Source of the DNA: a virus
Direction: 5' to 3' (one strand)
DNA length: 37,100 nt
Virus record (IMG/VR): IMGVR_UViG_3300043540_000945
Span: 1-37,100 of that record
Both the position numbers and the translations under genes were made by a program. Below, piece after piece: positions 5,205 through 11,608 of the stretch; the first letter of the stretch is position 1; each line of letters opens with the position of its first letter. The notes under the pieces were generated by a model, which was not told the DNA's origin, made no database searches, and saw only the letters and a list, made by a program, of their open reading frames with translations.

Positions 5205-5713
5205 AACGCATCCACCTCGGGGTCGAACGTCCGCTTAGGCTCATCCAACTCGTCTTCCTCGACCTCAAACACCTTGCGGGTGACTTTACGAGCGGAGGTC
5301 GGCATCGGCGTCGGAATATCAACCTCATCAACAGCGGGAGCTTTGGACTTCTTCTTGAGGTTGGACAAGGCTTCGATGGCGGCTACCTGCTCAGGCGTAT
5401 ACCCGGCGAGGACGCAGCAACGCTCCCAGTTCAGGTGGTAGCGGTTGGATACGGTACGGGAACCCGGCTCCTTCTCCAACAGGCGGAGCTTAATCAGGAC
5501 GGTGACGGCATCAATCGCTTGCGACTTGGAGGGCAAGGCGGCATCCCGCTGGATACGCTGGTAGGACGGCCAGCAGACGTTCTCTTCGTTCAGGCGATGG
5601 GCGATGGCGGTCAGCACCTGCTTCTCGGTGCAGCCGAAGACAAGCTCTTCCTCGTCTACCGTCTCCTTGAAGCGGGGCATGGCGAACACGACATCAGTGA
5701 ATCGGTTGGCCAT
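5201..5713 (-). CDS. Winged-helix protein resembling replication initiators
   Basis: 170 residues. The N-terminal 100 residues (VLTAIAHRLNEENVCWPSYQ, RIQRDAALPSKSQAIDAVTV, LIKLRLLEKE and SNRYHLN) match the HTH_36-type winged helix found in phage O-like and plasmid Rep-like initiators. The C-terminal half is acidic and proline-rich and probably disordered, possibly a docking tail for a host helicase. It is the only replication-like gene in the window and its operon starts next to a palindromic iteron array, so an origin-binding role is the best guess. A transcription regulator is the main alternative. The start has AGGAG 8 nt upstream. Confidence 0.6.
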   Translation of the reverse strand: MANRFTDVVFAMPRFKETVDEEELVFGCTEKQVLTAIAHRLNEENVCWPSYQRIQRDAALPSKSQAIDAVTVLIKLRLLEKEPGSRTVSNRYHLNWERCCVLAGYTPEQVAAIEALSNLKKKSKAPAVDEVDIPTPMPTSARKVTRKVFEVEEDELDEPKRTFDPEVDAL

Positions 5714-5717
5714 AGTC

Positions 5718-5927
5718 TTACTCCTGCTCCGGCTTGTCTTCGACCAGCTTGGCGAGGAGGGCCTCGCTCAGGACATAACGCTCACGACGACGGATGCCGT
5801 ACTTCAAGGCGATACGGCTCACGGTGGGCACGGAGATGCCGAGCTTGTCGGCGATGCTCTTGTAGGTCATGTCAGGGTGAGCCTTGATGTACTCAGCCAG
5901 ACGGCGGTGGACTTCTTCGATGTTCAT
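5718..5927 (-). CDS. Small helix-turn-helix protein, paralogue 2
   Basis: 69 residues: MNIEEVHRRLAEYIKAHPDM then TYKSIADKLGISVPTVSRIA and LKYGIRRRERY. A clear helix-turn-helix related to the proteins at 2993-3220 and 32511-32732. First gene of its operon, facing the iteron array, with AGGAG about 10 nt before the ATG. It is the best candidate for binding the nearby repeats. Confidence 0.72.
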   Translation of the reverse strand: MNIEEVHRRLAEYIKAHPDMTYKSIADKLGISVPTVSRIALKYGIRRRERYVLSEALLAKLVEDKPEQE

Positions 5928-6028
5928 TCTCTGTGTCTCCTAGTTACTTCTCTCGTGTCTAATGAATGAGCAGGAAGTCCGGAAACACTTACGCCAGTTA
6001 TCGGAGGGATTTTTCAAAAGCACATCTT

Positions 6029-6185
6029 GTGGTAGCTATACACTACCACTAGGTGTTGTGGTAGCTATTTACTACCGGGGTGGTAGCTGGGGACTACCAC
6101 GTGGTAGCTATTTACGACCACGTAGTAGCTATTGACTACCACGTGGTAGCTATTTACTACCGGGGTGGTAGTGCGGGGCTACTCT
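6029..6185. repeat. Palindromic iteron array, about 21-bp period
   Basis: Unit GTGGTAG-N7-CTACCAC with N7 usually CTATTTA. Copies begin at 6029, 6058, 6080, 6101, 6122 and 6143, with a degenerate copy at 6165. Successive spacings are 29, 22, 21, 21, 21 and 22, close to two helical turns, so bound proteins would line up on one face. Typical of a replication origin, partition site or operator cluster. Confidence 0.85.
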
Positions 6186-6196
6186 AATACTAAATA

Positions 6197-6244
6197 GAAC
6201 ACATCATTGAACACGTCATGGAATACATCAGGGAATACGTCATG
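6197..6244. repeat. Four tandem 12-bp repeats
   Basis: Consensus GAAYACRTCAKG at 6197, 6209, 6221 and 6233, beginning about 12 nt after the iteron array. The arrangement resembles the short direct repeats of a duplex-unwinding region next to iterons. Confidence 0.75.
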
Positions 6245-6363
6245 AAGTTTGTAGGGAAAGGCCAGCCAGCTACAACTTGACTGAGAAGGTACTTGAAGGC
6301 GCGTATGGGGTTTCCCGTGATGGAAGGCGAGCGTTAGCGAGCGGGGAGAGAACGGCAGTTCCG

Positions 6364-6384
6364 GTGGTAGTAAATAGCTACCAC
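6364..6384. repeat. Outlying iteron copy, inverted spacer
   Basis: GTGGTAG-TAAATAG-CTACCAC, a perfect palindrome arm pair with the spacer in the opposite orientation to the main array. Confidence 0.8.
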
Positions 6385-6496
6385 CTACCCTAAGGACGAA
6401 GCTCACGGTCACCACGCTGAAGGGCGGAGCCGAGGTAGCAAGGTAGGTGAGGTGTGAGGCCCGTGGGACGGCGAGCGAAGCGAGCCGGGTAGGAGG

Positions 6497-6517
6497 GTGG
6501 TAGCTATTTACTACCGT
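6497..6517. repeat. Outlying iteron copy
   Basis: GTGGTAG-CTATTTA-CTACCGT, the same orientation as the main array and about 330 bp from it. Confidence 0.8.
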
Positions 6518-6711
6518 CACCACCGCACCTAAATTATTTTGGCGTCGAGTGTGTCAATAGAGACACACTTTTGTGTCCGCCCGTCCACAAGCGGTGGAGA
6601 ACGCCCTCCGGTCGCAGCTACGCTGCCTTGGCGGTGCCTCGGAGACCGGGCGTAAGCTCCTGTACGGCGTCCTCCGTGCTCCTATCCGCATCGGCAAGCC
6701 ACCTATCCGAG

Positions 6712-6823
6712 CTAAACATAACTAAGTGAGGGCGTGCTGCGTTCGCAAGTCATTGCATACGCAGCCATTCTCCCTGTTGTGGTGCCGAATCATCAGTTCG
6801 GCGACATGACTAAACATAGCTAA
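6712..6823. repeat. Direct repeat pair enclosing two hairpins
   Basis: CTAAACATARCTAA occurs at 6712-6725 and 6810-6823. Between them lie a hairpin GCTGCG/CGCAGC with an inner GCAA/TTGC stem and symmetric 3-nt internal loops (6736-6765), and GCCGAA/TTCGGC (6784-6802). Confidence 0.65.
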
Positions 6824-7080
6824 AGCACCCCGCATAATGCGTATGCCCCCGCCAATTAACGCTGCCCCCGCCCGTCTCAGCGTAGCTGAGGTCGGCGACT
6901 CCTCCTTCTTCCACGATATGTGCGGGTTCTAGGCTGTGAGGGGGCAGGGCAAGGGACTCCTTTTATGGATTTAGACCGGGGGTAGGCTCCCCCCGGCGTT
7001 CTCGTCCGGCTGCTAGGCCATGACCGCATAAGCTAATTTCGATAATTCGTAAGCGCAACCTCACTCCAACCACTTTCTCG

Positions 7081-7125
7081 TCTACCTAGCCCTTAGGTAG
7101 AGCGGTTCCCGCTCCTTAGGAGAAA
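7081..7125 (+). promoter_or_regulatory. Partial class 1 promoter motif and leader of the rightward operon
   Basis: TCTACC, 6 nt, TTAGGTAG (7081-7100) matches the downstream half of the class 1 motif; the upstream GCGY box is not in register. A hairpin GAGCGG-ttc-CCGCTC (7100-7114) follows, then CTTAGGAGAAA (7115-7125) as ribosome-binding site for ATG 7132. Confidence 0.55.
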
Positions 7126-7131
7126 GTAACC

Positions 7132-7683
7132 ATGTTCATCAAGTACACCAGCCAAGGCAAAGACCAAGTTCTTAGCTTCCCTTCCGGCTCCTACCTCGTC
7201 CCCGTAGAAGGCGGCTACGAGGTTCGCCAGTCTGAGGTAGTTGATTTCGTTTCATACTCCAGCCGTTCGCTGGATGAGTTAGCCGCTGAGGCTCCTGAGT
7301 GGCTCAAGAAGGCGATGGATGCCCTAGACGGTTTGGAGAAGTCGGAGCTTGAAGACCCGGCCCCCGAACCACAGGCTGAAGCACCCGACGCCACCGCCAC
7401 CCGCTCCTTCAACGAGCAGTGGTCGGCTAAGCAGACCGTAGACGACCTCTACAACATGCCGCTGGATGAGCTTCGCAAGAAGGCGGAGCAGTACCTGTCC
7501 ACTCCGGTCAGCCGTCTCGAACTGGAGGGTCTGAGCACCCGCATCGCCAAGCTTGAGGCAACCACTGACTATCGCCTCCGCAAGCTGGAGCGTGAACTCG
7601 CCGACCAGATTTACAGCCGCTCGTGCCACCAACAGGCGGAGGTGTTTAACACGTTGCTCGATAAGTTCAAGGAATCCAAGTAA
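7132..7683 (+). CDS. Early coiled-coil protein with scaffold-like motif
   Basis: 183 residues, first gene of the rightward operon. The first 60 residues look like a compact beta fold (MFIKYTSQGKDQVLSFPSGS). An acidic, proline/alanine-rich linker follows, then DLYNMPLDELRKKAEQYLS (about 106-124) and a long helical segment rich in heptads (LSTRIAKLEATTDYRLRKLE). The LYNMPLD segment recurs at the C-terminus of the scaffold-like protein at 16295-17254, with 14 identical bases. It may bind the same partner as the scaffold, for example coat or portal, or simply be a shared interaction helix. Function otherwise unknown. Confidence 0.65.
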   Translation: MFIKYTSQGKDQVLSFPSGSYLVPVEGGYEVRQSEVVDFVSYSSRSLDELAAEAPEWLKKAMDALDGLEKSELEDPAPEPQAEAPDATATRSFNEQWSAKQTVDDLYNMPLDELRKKAEQYLSTPVSRLELEGLSTRIAKLEATTDYRLRKLERELADQIYSRSCHQQAEVFNTLLDKFKESK

Positions 7684-7922
7684 TGGTCACCATCACGCAA
7701 GACCCCACCAACCCGGAGCGTCTCGTCCTGTCGGCGACCGTTACGGTCTACCTCGACAAGGCGTTGCTCCAGACGTTGGACGAGGAGGTTACCCGTGCCA
7801 TCCGTGAGCAAGCCATTCGTGACCTTCGCTCGAACTCGACCGTCAAGAAGTTAATCGCCAAGGCAGCTACCGAGAAGCTCCTTGCCATGCTCGGAGCGAC
7901 CGCTCCGGAGGAGACCAAGTAA
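7683..7922 (+). CDS. Hypothetical small early protein
   Basis: 79 residues, MVTITQDPTNPERLVLSATV and onward. A beta-rich first half is followed by a helical second half (LRSNSTVKKLIAKAATEKLL). Its start overlaps the previous stop (TAATG) and its last codons form part of the repeated AAGGAGACCAAG-type junction that serves the next gene. No family recognised. Confidence 0.65.
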   Translation: MVTITQDPTNPERLVLSATVTVYLDKALLQTLDEEVTRAIREQAIRDLRSNSTVKKLIAKAATEKLLAMLGATAPEETK

Positions 7923-8128
7923 TGCGTTACAAGCCTTCAAACCTGAAGAGTCGGTCTTCTCACCATAAGTGGTACCTCCGTAAGTTGTTGAAGCAATTTA
8001 ATGACCTGAGGTTCTGGCTGAATGCTCCTATCCCTGCTCAGGGTGCCCTTGTGGTTAAACTCCACCGCCACATTGACAAACTCGCTGAAGTTCAACGTAA
8101 ACGTGCTAAGTCCAAGGAGACCAAGTAA
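7922..8128 (+). CDS. Hypothetical small basic early protein
   Basis: 68 residues, MRYKPSNLKSRSSHHKWYLR and onward; strongly basic and ending RKRAKSKETK. The charge suggests nucleic-acid binding, but no domain is recognised. Start overlaps the previous stop; the 3' end carries the AAGGAGACCAAG junction. Confidence 0.6.
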   Translation: MRYKPSNLKSRSSHHKWYLRKLLKQFNDLRFWLNAPIPAQGALVVKLHRHIDKLAEVQRKRAKSKETK

Positions 8129-8422
8129 ATGTCCGATATTTTCACCAATTCAGGTTCTATGAACGTCGGCGATGTCCAAGCCGCCTACTGGAACTCGCCT
8201 CTCAGCCGTACCGAAGCACAGAACATCTTCGACGACTACGCCCGTGCTATCGCTGGACAAGGCGAGACCATCGTGAAGGTGGATGCCGCCATCGCCTTCC
8301 TGTTCGACCGCTTCGGTATCAAGCCTGAGGAGTTCCAAGCGTGGCTTGCCAAGAAGGCGGAAGAAGCCGCTCAGGCTCCGGCCCCGGAAGAGCCGAAGTC
8401 GTCGCTCATCGTGGAGGGGTAA
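8129..8422 (+). CDS. Hypothetical early protein
   Basis: 97 residues, mostly helical (YWNSPLSRTEAQNIFDDYAR, then VKVDAAIAFLFDRFG) with a C-terminal alanine/proline/glutamate tail. Begins directly after the previous stop with AAGGAG 13 nt upstream. No family recognised. Confidence 0.65.
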   Translation: MSDIFTNSGSMNVGDVQAAYWNSPLSRTEAQNIFDDYARAIAGQGETIVKVDAAIAFLFDRFGIKPEEFQAWLAKKAEEAAQAPAPEEPKSSLIVEG

Positions 8423-8424
8423 CT

Positions 8425-8634
8425 ATGTACAACTTTGCACCCGGTTTTCCGAACTCCTTCTACATGAAGGAACAGAACGAGAAGTTTGAAGAATGGATTA
8501 AGTCAGGGTTTGGCCACGTATTCAGTGCCTCTGCCTTGCTTGACTCCACTCCTCGCTTTACCGCTTACCAGTTGTATTCGCTCATGGGTGCGGCATGGAT
8601 GGCTGCTCTGAGTGCAAACAAGGAGACCAAGTGA
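8425..8634 (+). CDS. Hypothetical small early protein
   Basis: 69 residues from ATG 8425, which has GGAGGGG just upstream: MYNFAPGFPNSFYMKEQNEK and onward, with a hydrophobic C-terminal helix (SLMGAAWMAALS) before NKETK. An earlier in-frame start would overlap the preceding gene and is less likely. Confidence 0.6.
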   Translation: MYNFAPGFPNSFYMKEQNEKFEEWIKSGFGHVFSASALLDSTPRFTAYQLYSLMGAAWMAALSANKETK

Positions 8635-8798
8635 TGAAAGCCAAGGTCATCGCCGCCCCTACCCCGCTGCGTGAGACGGTCGCAAGCCGCCTCTACACCA
8701 TCCTGAACCCTGACTCGTCGGTGGACTTCGCCGACCTCGCTGAGTCCGACCGTGACGAGTACCGCTCGATGGCGGACTACCTTCTCGGAGGCGAGTGA
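8634..8798 (+). CDS. Hypothetical 54-residue early protein
   Basis: MKAKVIAAPTPLRETVASRL and onward, ending in an acidic segment (SSVDFADLAESDRDEYRSMA). Start overlaps the previous stop (TGATG) and has the AAGGAGACCAAG junction as ribosome-binding site. No family recognised. Confidence 0.55.
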   Translation: MKAKVIAAPTPLRETVASRLYTILNPDSSVDFADLAESDRDEYRSMADYLLGGE

Positions 8799-8953
8799 TG
8801 CTCGGAGCACCCAAAGGTTGTCAAGAAGTCCTCGCCGTTGTCGGTGGGACTCTCTACCGCTGTCACGTTGAAGTTGTACCCGGCACTGACCGCTGCCATC
8901 ACCATCAGTCTGAAAAGCAACAAGGAGACCAAGTAAATGAAAGTGCAAGTAGC
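8798..8953 (+). CDS. Small early ORF with conflicting frame evidence
   Basis: From ATG 8798, coupled to the previous stop as TGATG, the frame gives 51 residues (MLGAPKGCQEVLAVVGGTLY and onward, histidine-rich end). The +1 frame, ending at 8936, encodes KVVKKSSPLSVGLSTAVTLK followed by a hydrophobic stretch and SNKETK. That frame has the GC-rich third positions seen in the other genes and the same KETK end as its neighbours, but no start codon of its own near the expected place. Either a small frame change occurs near CCC-AAA (about 8810-8815), or the ATG frame is real and the KETK match is only the next gene's ribosome-binding site. Confidence 0.4.
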
Positions 8954-9218
8954 CCGTATCGCCCCTAACCAGATTCCGTCGAACGACCTATCCATGCTTC
9001 AGCCGGAAGCCATCCTCGCTACGTGGAACCTTCCCGCTGATGCTCAGGTCATCAACGTCACCCCGGTGTACCTCGGTTACGGAGCCGCTGAAGAAGCCAG
9101 CTACGACGTGAGCATCCAGTCCGATTCGTATGCCGAGGTTGACGCCCCGGTGTTCTTCACCCCCGACATCGACCCGCTGAAGGTCGCTGCCTACCGTGCT
9201 GCACAAGGATGGTCGTAA
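8937..9218 (+). CDS. Hypothetical early protein
   Basis: 93 residues, MKVQVARIAPNQIPSNDLSM and onward, with alternating hydrophobic stretches suggesting a small beta-rich fold, and an acidic C-terminal half. Preceded by AAGGAGACCAAGTAA. No family recognised. Confidence 0.65.
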   Translation: MKVQVARIAPNQIPSNDLSMLQPEAILATWNLPADAQVINVTPVYLGYGAAEEASYDVSIQSDSYAEVDAPVFFTPDIDPLKVAAYRAAQGWS

Positions 9219-9463
9219 TGAACCCGTTCGACAACCTCAAGACCGGACAGTTCACCCCGGAGATGTTTGCCACACCGGAAGAGAAGGCTGCGAAGCTGGA
9301 GGAAAGCCGTAAGCCTATGCAAGTGCAGACGCCCGACATCCGTATTGATGCTTCGGAGTCTTGGTCTATCCCGCTGGAGACCCTTCAGGCGTTCTGGAAG
9401 TTCGTCTATGAAGCTCAACCCGGTCTCATCGAGCGGTTCAAGTACAGCCAAGGAATCAAGTAA
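9218..9463 (+). CDS. Hypothetical early protein
   Basis: 81 residues from ATG 9218, overlapping the previous stop (TAATG): MNPFDNLKTGQFTPEMFATP and onward. The charged helical centre is followed by ASESWSIPLETLQAFWKFVY, an amphipathic aromatic helix. Its 3' end carries AAGGAATCAAGTAATG, the coupled start of the glycosyltransferase gene. Confidence 0.62.
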   Translation: MNPFDNLKTGQFTPEMFATPEEKAAKLEESRKPMQVQTPDIRIDASESWSIPLETLQAFWKFVYEAQPGLIERFKYSQGIK

Positions 9464-10881
9464 TGCCGAACTCAAACTACACGCTCGTAATTACAAGCTG
9501 CAACCGACATGACCTGTTGCAGGTCACGCTGGAGTCATTCTTCTCCTGTATCGACATCGAGCCTCGTGAAGTCCTCATTGTTGAAGACTCCACCACCCCG
9601 ATGCCGGAATGGTTGAATACCGACGTATGGCGTACCCGTTGCGTCCGTTGGCTTCAGAACGAATGCCGAATGGGGCAGATTTACTCCATCGACCGTGCCT
9701 ATGGTGAGGTCAAGACCGACTACATCTTCCACTGTGAGGATGACTGGAAGTTCACCATGAAGGGCGACATCATCACCAAGTCCAAGCAGATTCTGGAACA
9801 GTTCGGGAACGTCATTATGGTCTCGCTACGTGGCGACACCGGATGGCACCCGCTGATGTGGGACAACCGCTTCTCGTTCGCCATCGCTGAGCCTTACTGG
9901 CGTGAGTGTTGGGGTGGGTTGGCTTTCAACCCCGGTCTCCGTCGTCTCGCTGACTACAAGCGTATTGGCTCCTACGGCAAGCACACCGCCTATGGCACTC
10001 ACGGTCTCGGTCACGAGTCCCACCTGTCGAAGATGCATCTCGACATGGGCTATGTCATCGCCGACCTCGGCAAGCCATACATCGAGCACATCGGCGACGG
10101 TCGCTCCCGTGCCATCGAGCCGCTGGAGAACCGAATGCCGAAGATTCTCATCGCTGTTCCGGCGTGCTTCAAGTTCGAGTATGGGGCTTGGGAGTCTGAA
10201 CTCAGCCCCTCCTACGACCCAGCGAAGGCTTGGGAAGGTCGTCCCTATGGCAAGGACATTCACATCAGCGGTAAGAATGACCGCATCGAGGCTGTCCGTG
10301 AGACATGGGCGAAGGACATTGAGCCGTTCAAGGAACACGTCACGCTGAAGTTCTTCTATGGCAAGCCGGACTCCGGCGTTCCCCGTGAACTGCTGGAGGA
10401 CGAGGTTCTGCTCCCCTGCCCGGATGACTACGAACATCTTCCGCACAAGACCATTGAGATTGCACGCTACGCCGTGCGTGAGAACTACGACTTCGTGTTC
10501 AAGTGCGACGACGATACGGCTGTCCACATCGACCGCCTTGTTCATGAGTGCCTGAGCAACCGCTTCGACTACGCCGGATACGAGCACAGTGGAATCTGCA
10601 CGGGTGGACCAGGATATTGGCTCAGCCGCCGTGCCTGTCAGGAAGTTGCTCGTAATGGAAACCCTGATTGTTGGGCTGAGGACGTGTGGGTTGGTAAAAC
10701 CCTCATGAAAGTCAACATCTACGCCTTGATGTTCGACTCCCACCGCCCCGGTCACTCCGCTCACTGGTTCTTCGGCGATACCTTCGACCCGACCAAGGAA
10801 CCTGAGAACACCGTTACGATGCACGCTATTCAACCAGAGGTTATGCGTGAGTGGTGGAAGCACAAGGAAGGTTTGAAATGA
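9463..10881 (+). CDS. Two-domain glycosyltransferase (GT2-like plus GT31-like)
   Basis: 472 residues, both halves resembling GT-A fold sugar transferases. The first (1-224) begins YTLVITSCNRHDLLQVTLES, has an acidic VEDS segment and the metal-binding-like HCEDDWKF (90-97), as in GT2-type enzymes. The second (from M225) begins PKILIAVPACF and contains the DxD-like KCDDDTAV (347-354), then GGPGYWLSRRA and EDVWVGKTL, which match the GT31 beta-1,3-galactosyltransferase signature. The two probably add consecutive sugars to a glycan or other acceptor. An O-methyltransferase gene follows, overlapping by 4 nt. Possible acceptors are host surface polysaccharide (seroconversion), a virion protein or modified DNA; the sequence does not decide. 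Confidence 0.8.
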   Translation: MPNSNYTLVITSCNRHDLLQVTLESFFSCIDIEPREVLIVEDSTTPMPEWLNTDVWRTRCVRWLQNECRMGQIYSIDRAYGEVKTDYIFHCEDDWKFTMKGDIITKSKQILEQFGNVIMVSLRGDTGWHPLMWDNRFSFAIAEPYWRECWGGLAFNPGLRRLADYKRIGSYGKHTAYGTHGLGHESHLSKMHLDMGYVIADLGKPYIEHIGDGRSRAIEPLENRMPKILIAVPACFKFEYGAWESELSPSYDPAKAWEGRPYGKDIHISGKNDRIEAVRETWAKDIEPFKEHVTLKFFYGKPDSGVPRELLEDEVLLPCPDDYEHLPHKTIEIARYAVRENYDFVFKCDDDTAVHIDRLVHECLSNRFDYAGYEHSGICTGGPGYWLSRRACQEVARNGNPDCWAEDVWVGKTLMKVNIYALMFDSHRPGHSAHWFFGDTFDPTKEPENTVTMHAIQPEVMREWWKHKEGLK

Positions 10882-11432
10882 CTCTGCTCTGTGAATTAGC
10901 CAAGAAGTATGGCACAGACAAGTTCCCGTCCTACACCAGCTTCTACCACCTCCTCCTTGCTCCCCGCCGTCAAGTAGTGAAGAGTATGTTGGAGATTGGT
11001 ATCGGGTCAGTGGCTGCGATGTCGCACGTACCGAACTACAAGCCCGGTGCATCGCTGCGTATGTGGGCTGAGTATTTCCCGAACGCCAACGTTCTTGGCG
11101 TGGACTACGACCCCACGACCATGATGGAAGCCGACCGCATCCATACTCAATTACTCGACCAGAACAGTCGGAGCCAGTTGATTAGCTTGGCTCGTGATAA
11201 CAGCTTCGACTTCATCATTGACGATGGGAGTCATGCGGAGAACCACCAGCTTCAGACGTTGGAGCTTCTGTTCCCATGCCTCACGCCCGGTGGTCTCTAC
11301 ATCATCGAGGACGCCAACCGCCCGGAAGTCTTGAGTGACCAAATTTCAATGGACAACTCCATTGTCTGGTGTCACCCAACCGACGACAAGAAGCATGTCG
11401 GAAGACTTCTCGTGATTGGAAAGGAAGAGTAA
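10878..11432 (+). CDS. SAM-dependent sugar O-methyltransferase-like protein
   Basis: 184 residues from ATG 10878 (ATGA overlap with the glycosyltransferase stop). MLEIGIGS (37-44) is the SAM-binding loop; SLRMWAEYFPNANVLGVDYD supplies the second strand acid; FDFIIDDGSH follows and PGGLYIIED is the post-IV segment. The order KYGTDK, LEIGIG, SLRMW-x-x-YFP, GVDYD, DDGSH resembles the MycE/macrocin-type sugar O-methyltransferases. With the preceding gene it forms a small glycan-modification cassette. Confidence 0.78.
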   Translation: MTLLCELAKKYGTDKFPSYTSFYHLLLAPRRQVVKSMLEIGIGSVAAMSHVPNYKPGASLRMWAEYFPNANVLGVDYDPTTMMEADRIHTQLLDQNSRSQLISLARDNSFDFIIDDGSHAENHQLQTLELLFPCLTPGGLYIIEDANRPEVLSDQISMDNSIVWCHPTDDKKHVGRLLVIGKEE

Positions 11433-11608
11433 TGCCCATCCGTACATTCAAGTGCAAATACTGCGGTCGCACGTTCGAGAAGATTTACCTCAGCCGTGAG
11501 ACCTACGAGGAGACCATCATCGAAGTCTGCACCTGTAACAACTTTGCCGATGCTGTCGGCGTGGAAATCCCCGCCCGGAGAAATCCCGAACATGGATTGC
11601 AACGATAA
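11432..11608 (+). CDS. Small zinc-ribbon protein (FmdB-like)
   Basis: 58 residues: MPIRTFKCKYCGRTFEKIYL, then VCTC. One C-x2-C pair and a later C-T-C give a short zinc ribbon like FmdB-type regulators. ATG overlaps the methyltransferase stop (TAATG). Role unknown; many phages carry such ribbons before terminase. Confidence 0.65.
   Translation: MPIRTFKCKYCGRTFEKIYLSRETYEETIIEVCTCNNFADAVGVEIPARRNPEHGLQR

Larger units (their letters stand above)
5928..7131. other. Intergenic control region, about 1.2 kb without convincing genes
   Basis: Holds, in order: a leader for the leftward operon, six or seven palindromic iterons, four 12-bp tandem repeats, two more palindrome copies, a GTGTGTC/GACACAC hairpin near 6548-6567 followed by TTTT, a pair of 14-bp direct repeats flanking two hairpins, a CTCAGC-gta-GCTGAG hairpin near 6876, and the leader of the rightward operon. 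Frames within it lack ribosome-binding sites and protein-like composition. Confidence 0.65.

Noticed and set aside
4899-5441. Plus-strand gene of 180 codons after the class 2 motif at 4864
   Set aside because: A strong terminator lies inside it at 4930-4961 and it is antisense to the Rep-like gene; the short RNA reading is better.
6029-6185. CRISPR array
   Set aside because: The repeats are themselves palindromes that abut with almost no spacer; there are no unique spacers of constant length and no cas genes.
6179-6523. Minus-strand gene of about 114 codons
   Set aside because: Its C-terminal DVFPDVFHDVF repeat is produced by the 12-bp DNA repeats, it crosses two iteron copies and has no ribosome-binding site.
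6540-7050. tRNA genes in the gene-free region
   Set aside because: Several hairpins occur, but none has the acceptor, T-loop and anticodon arrangement of a tRNA.
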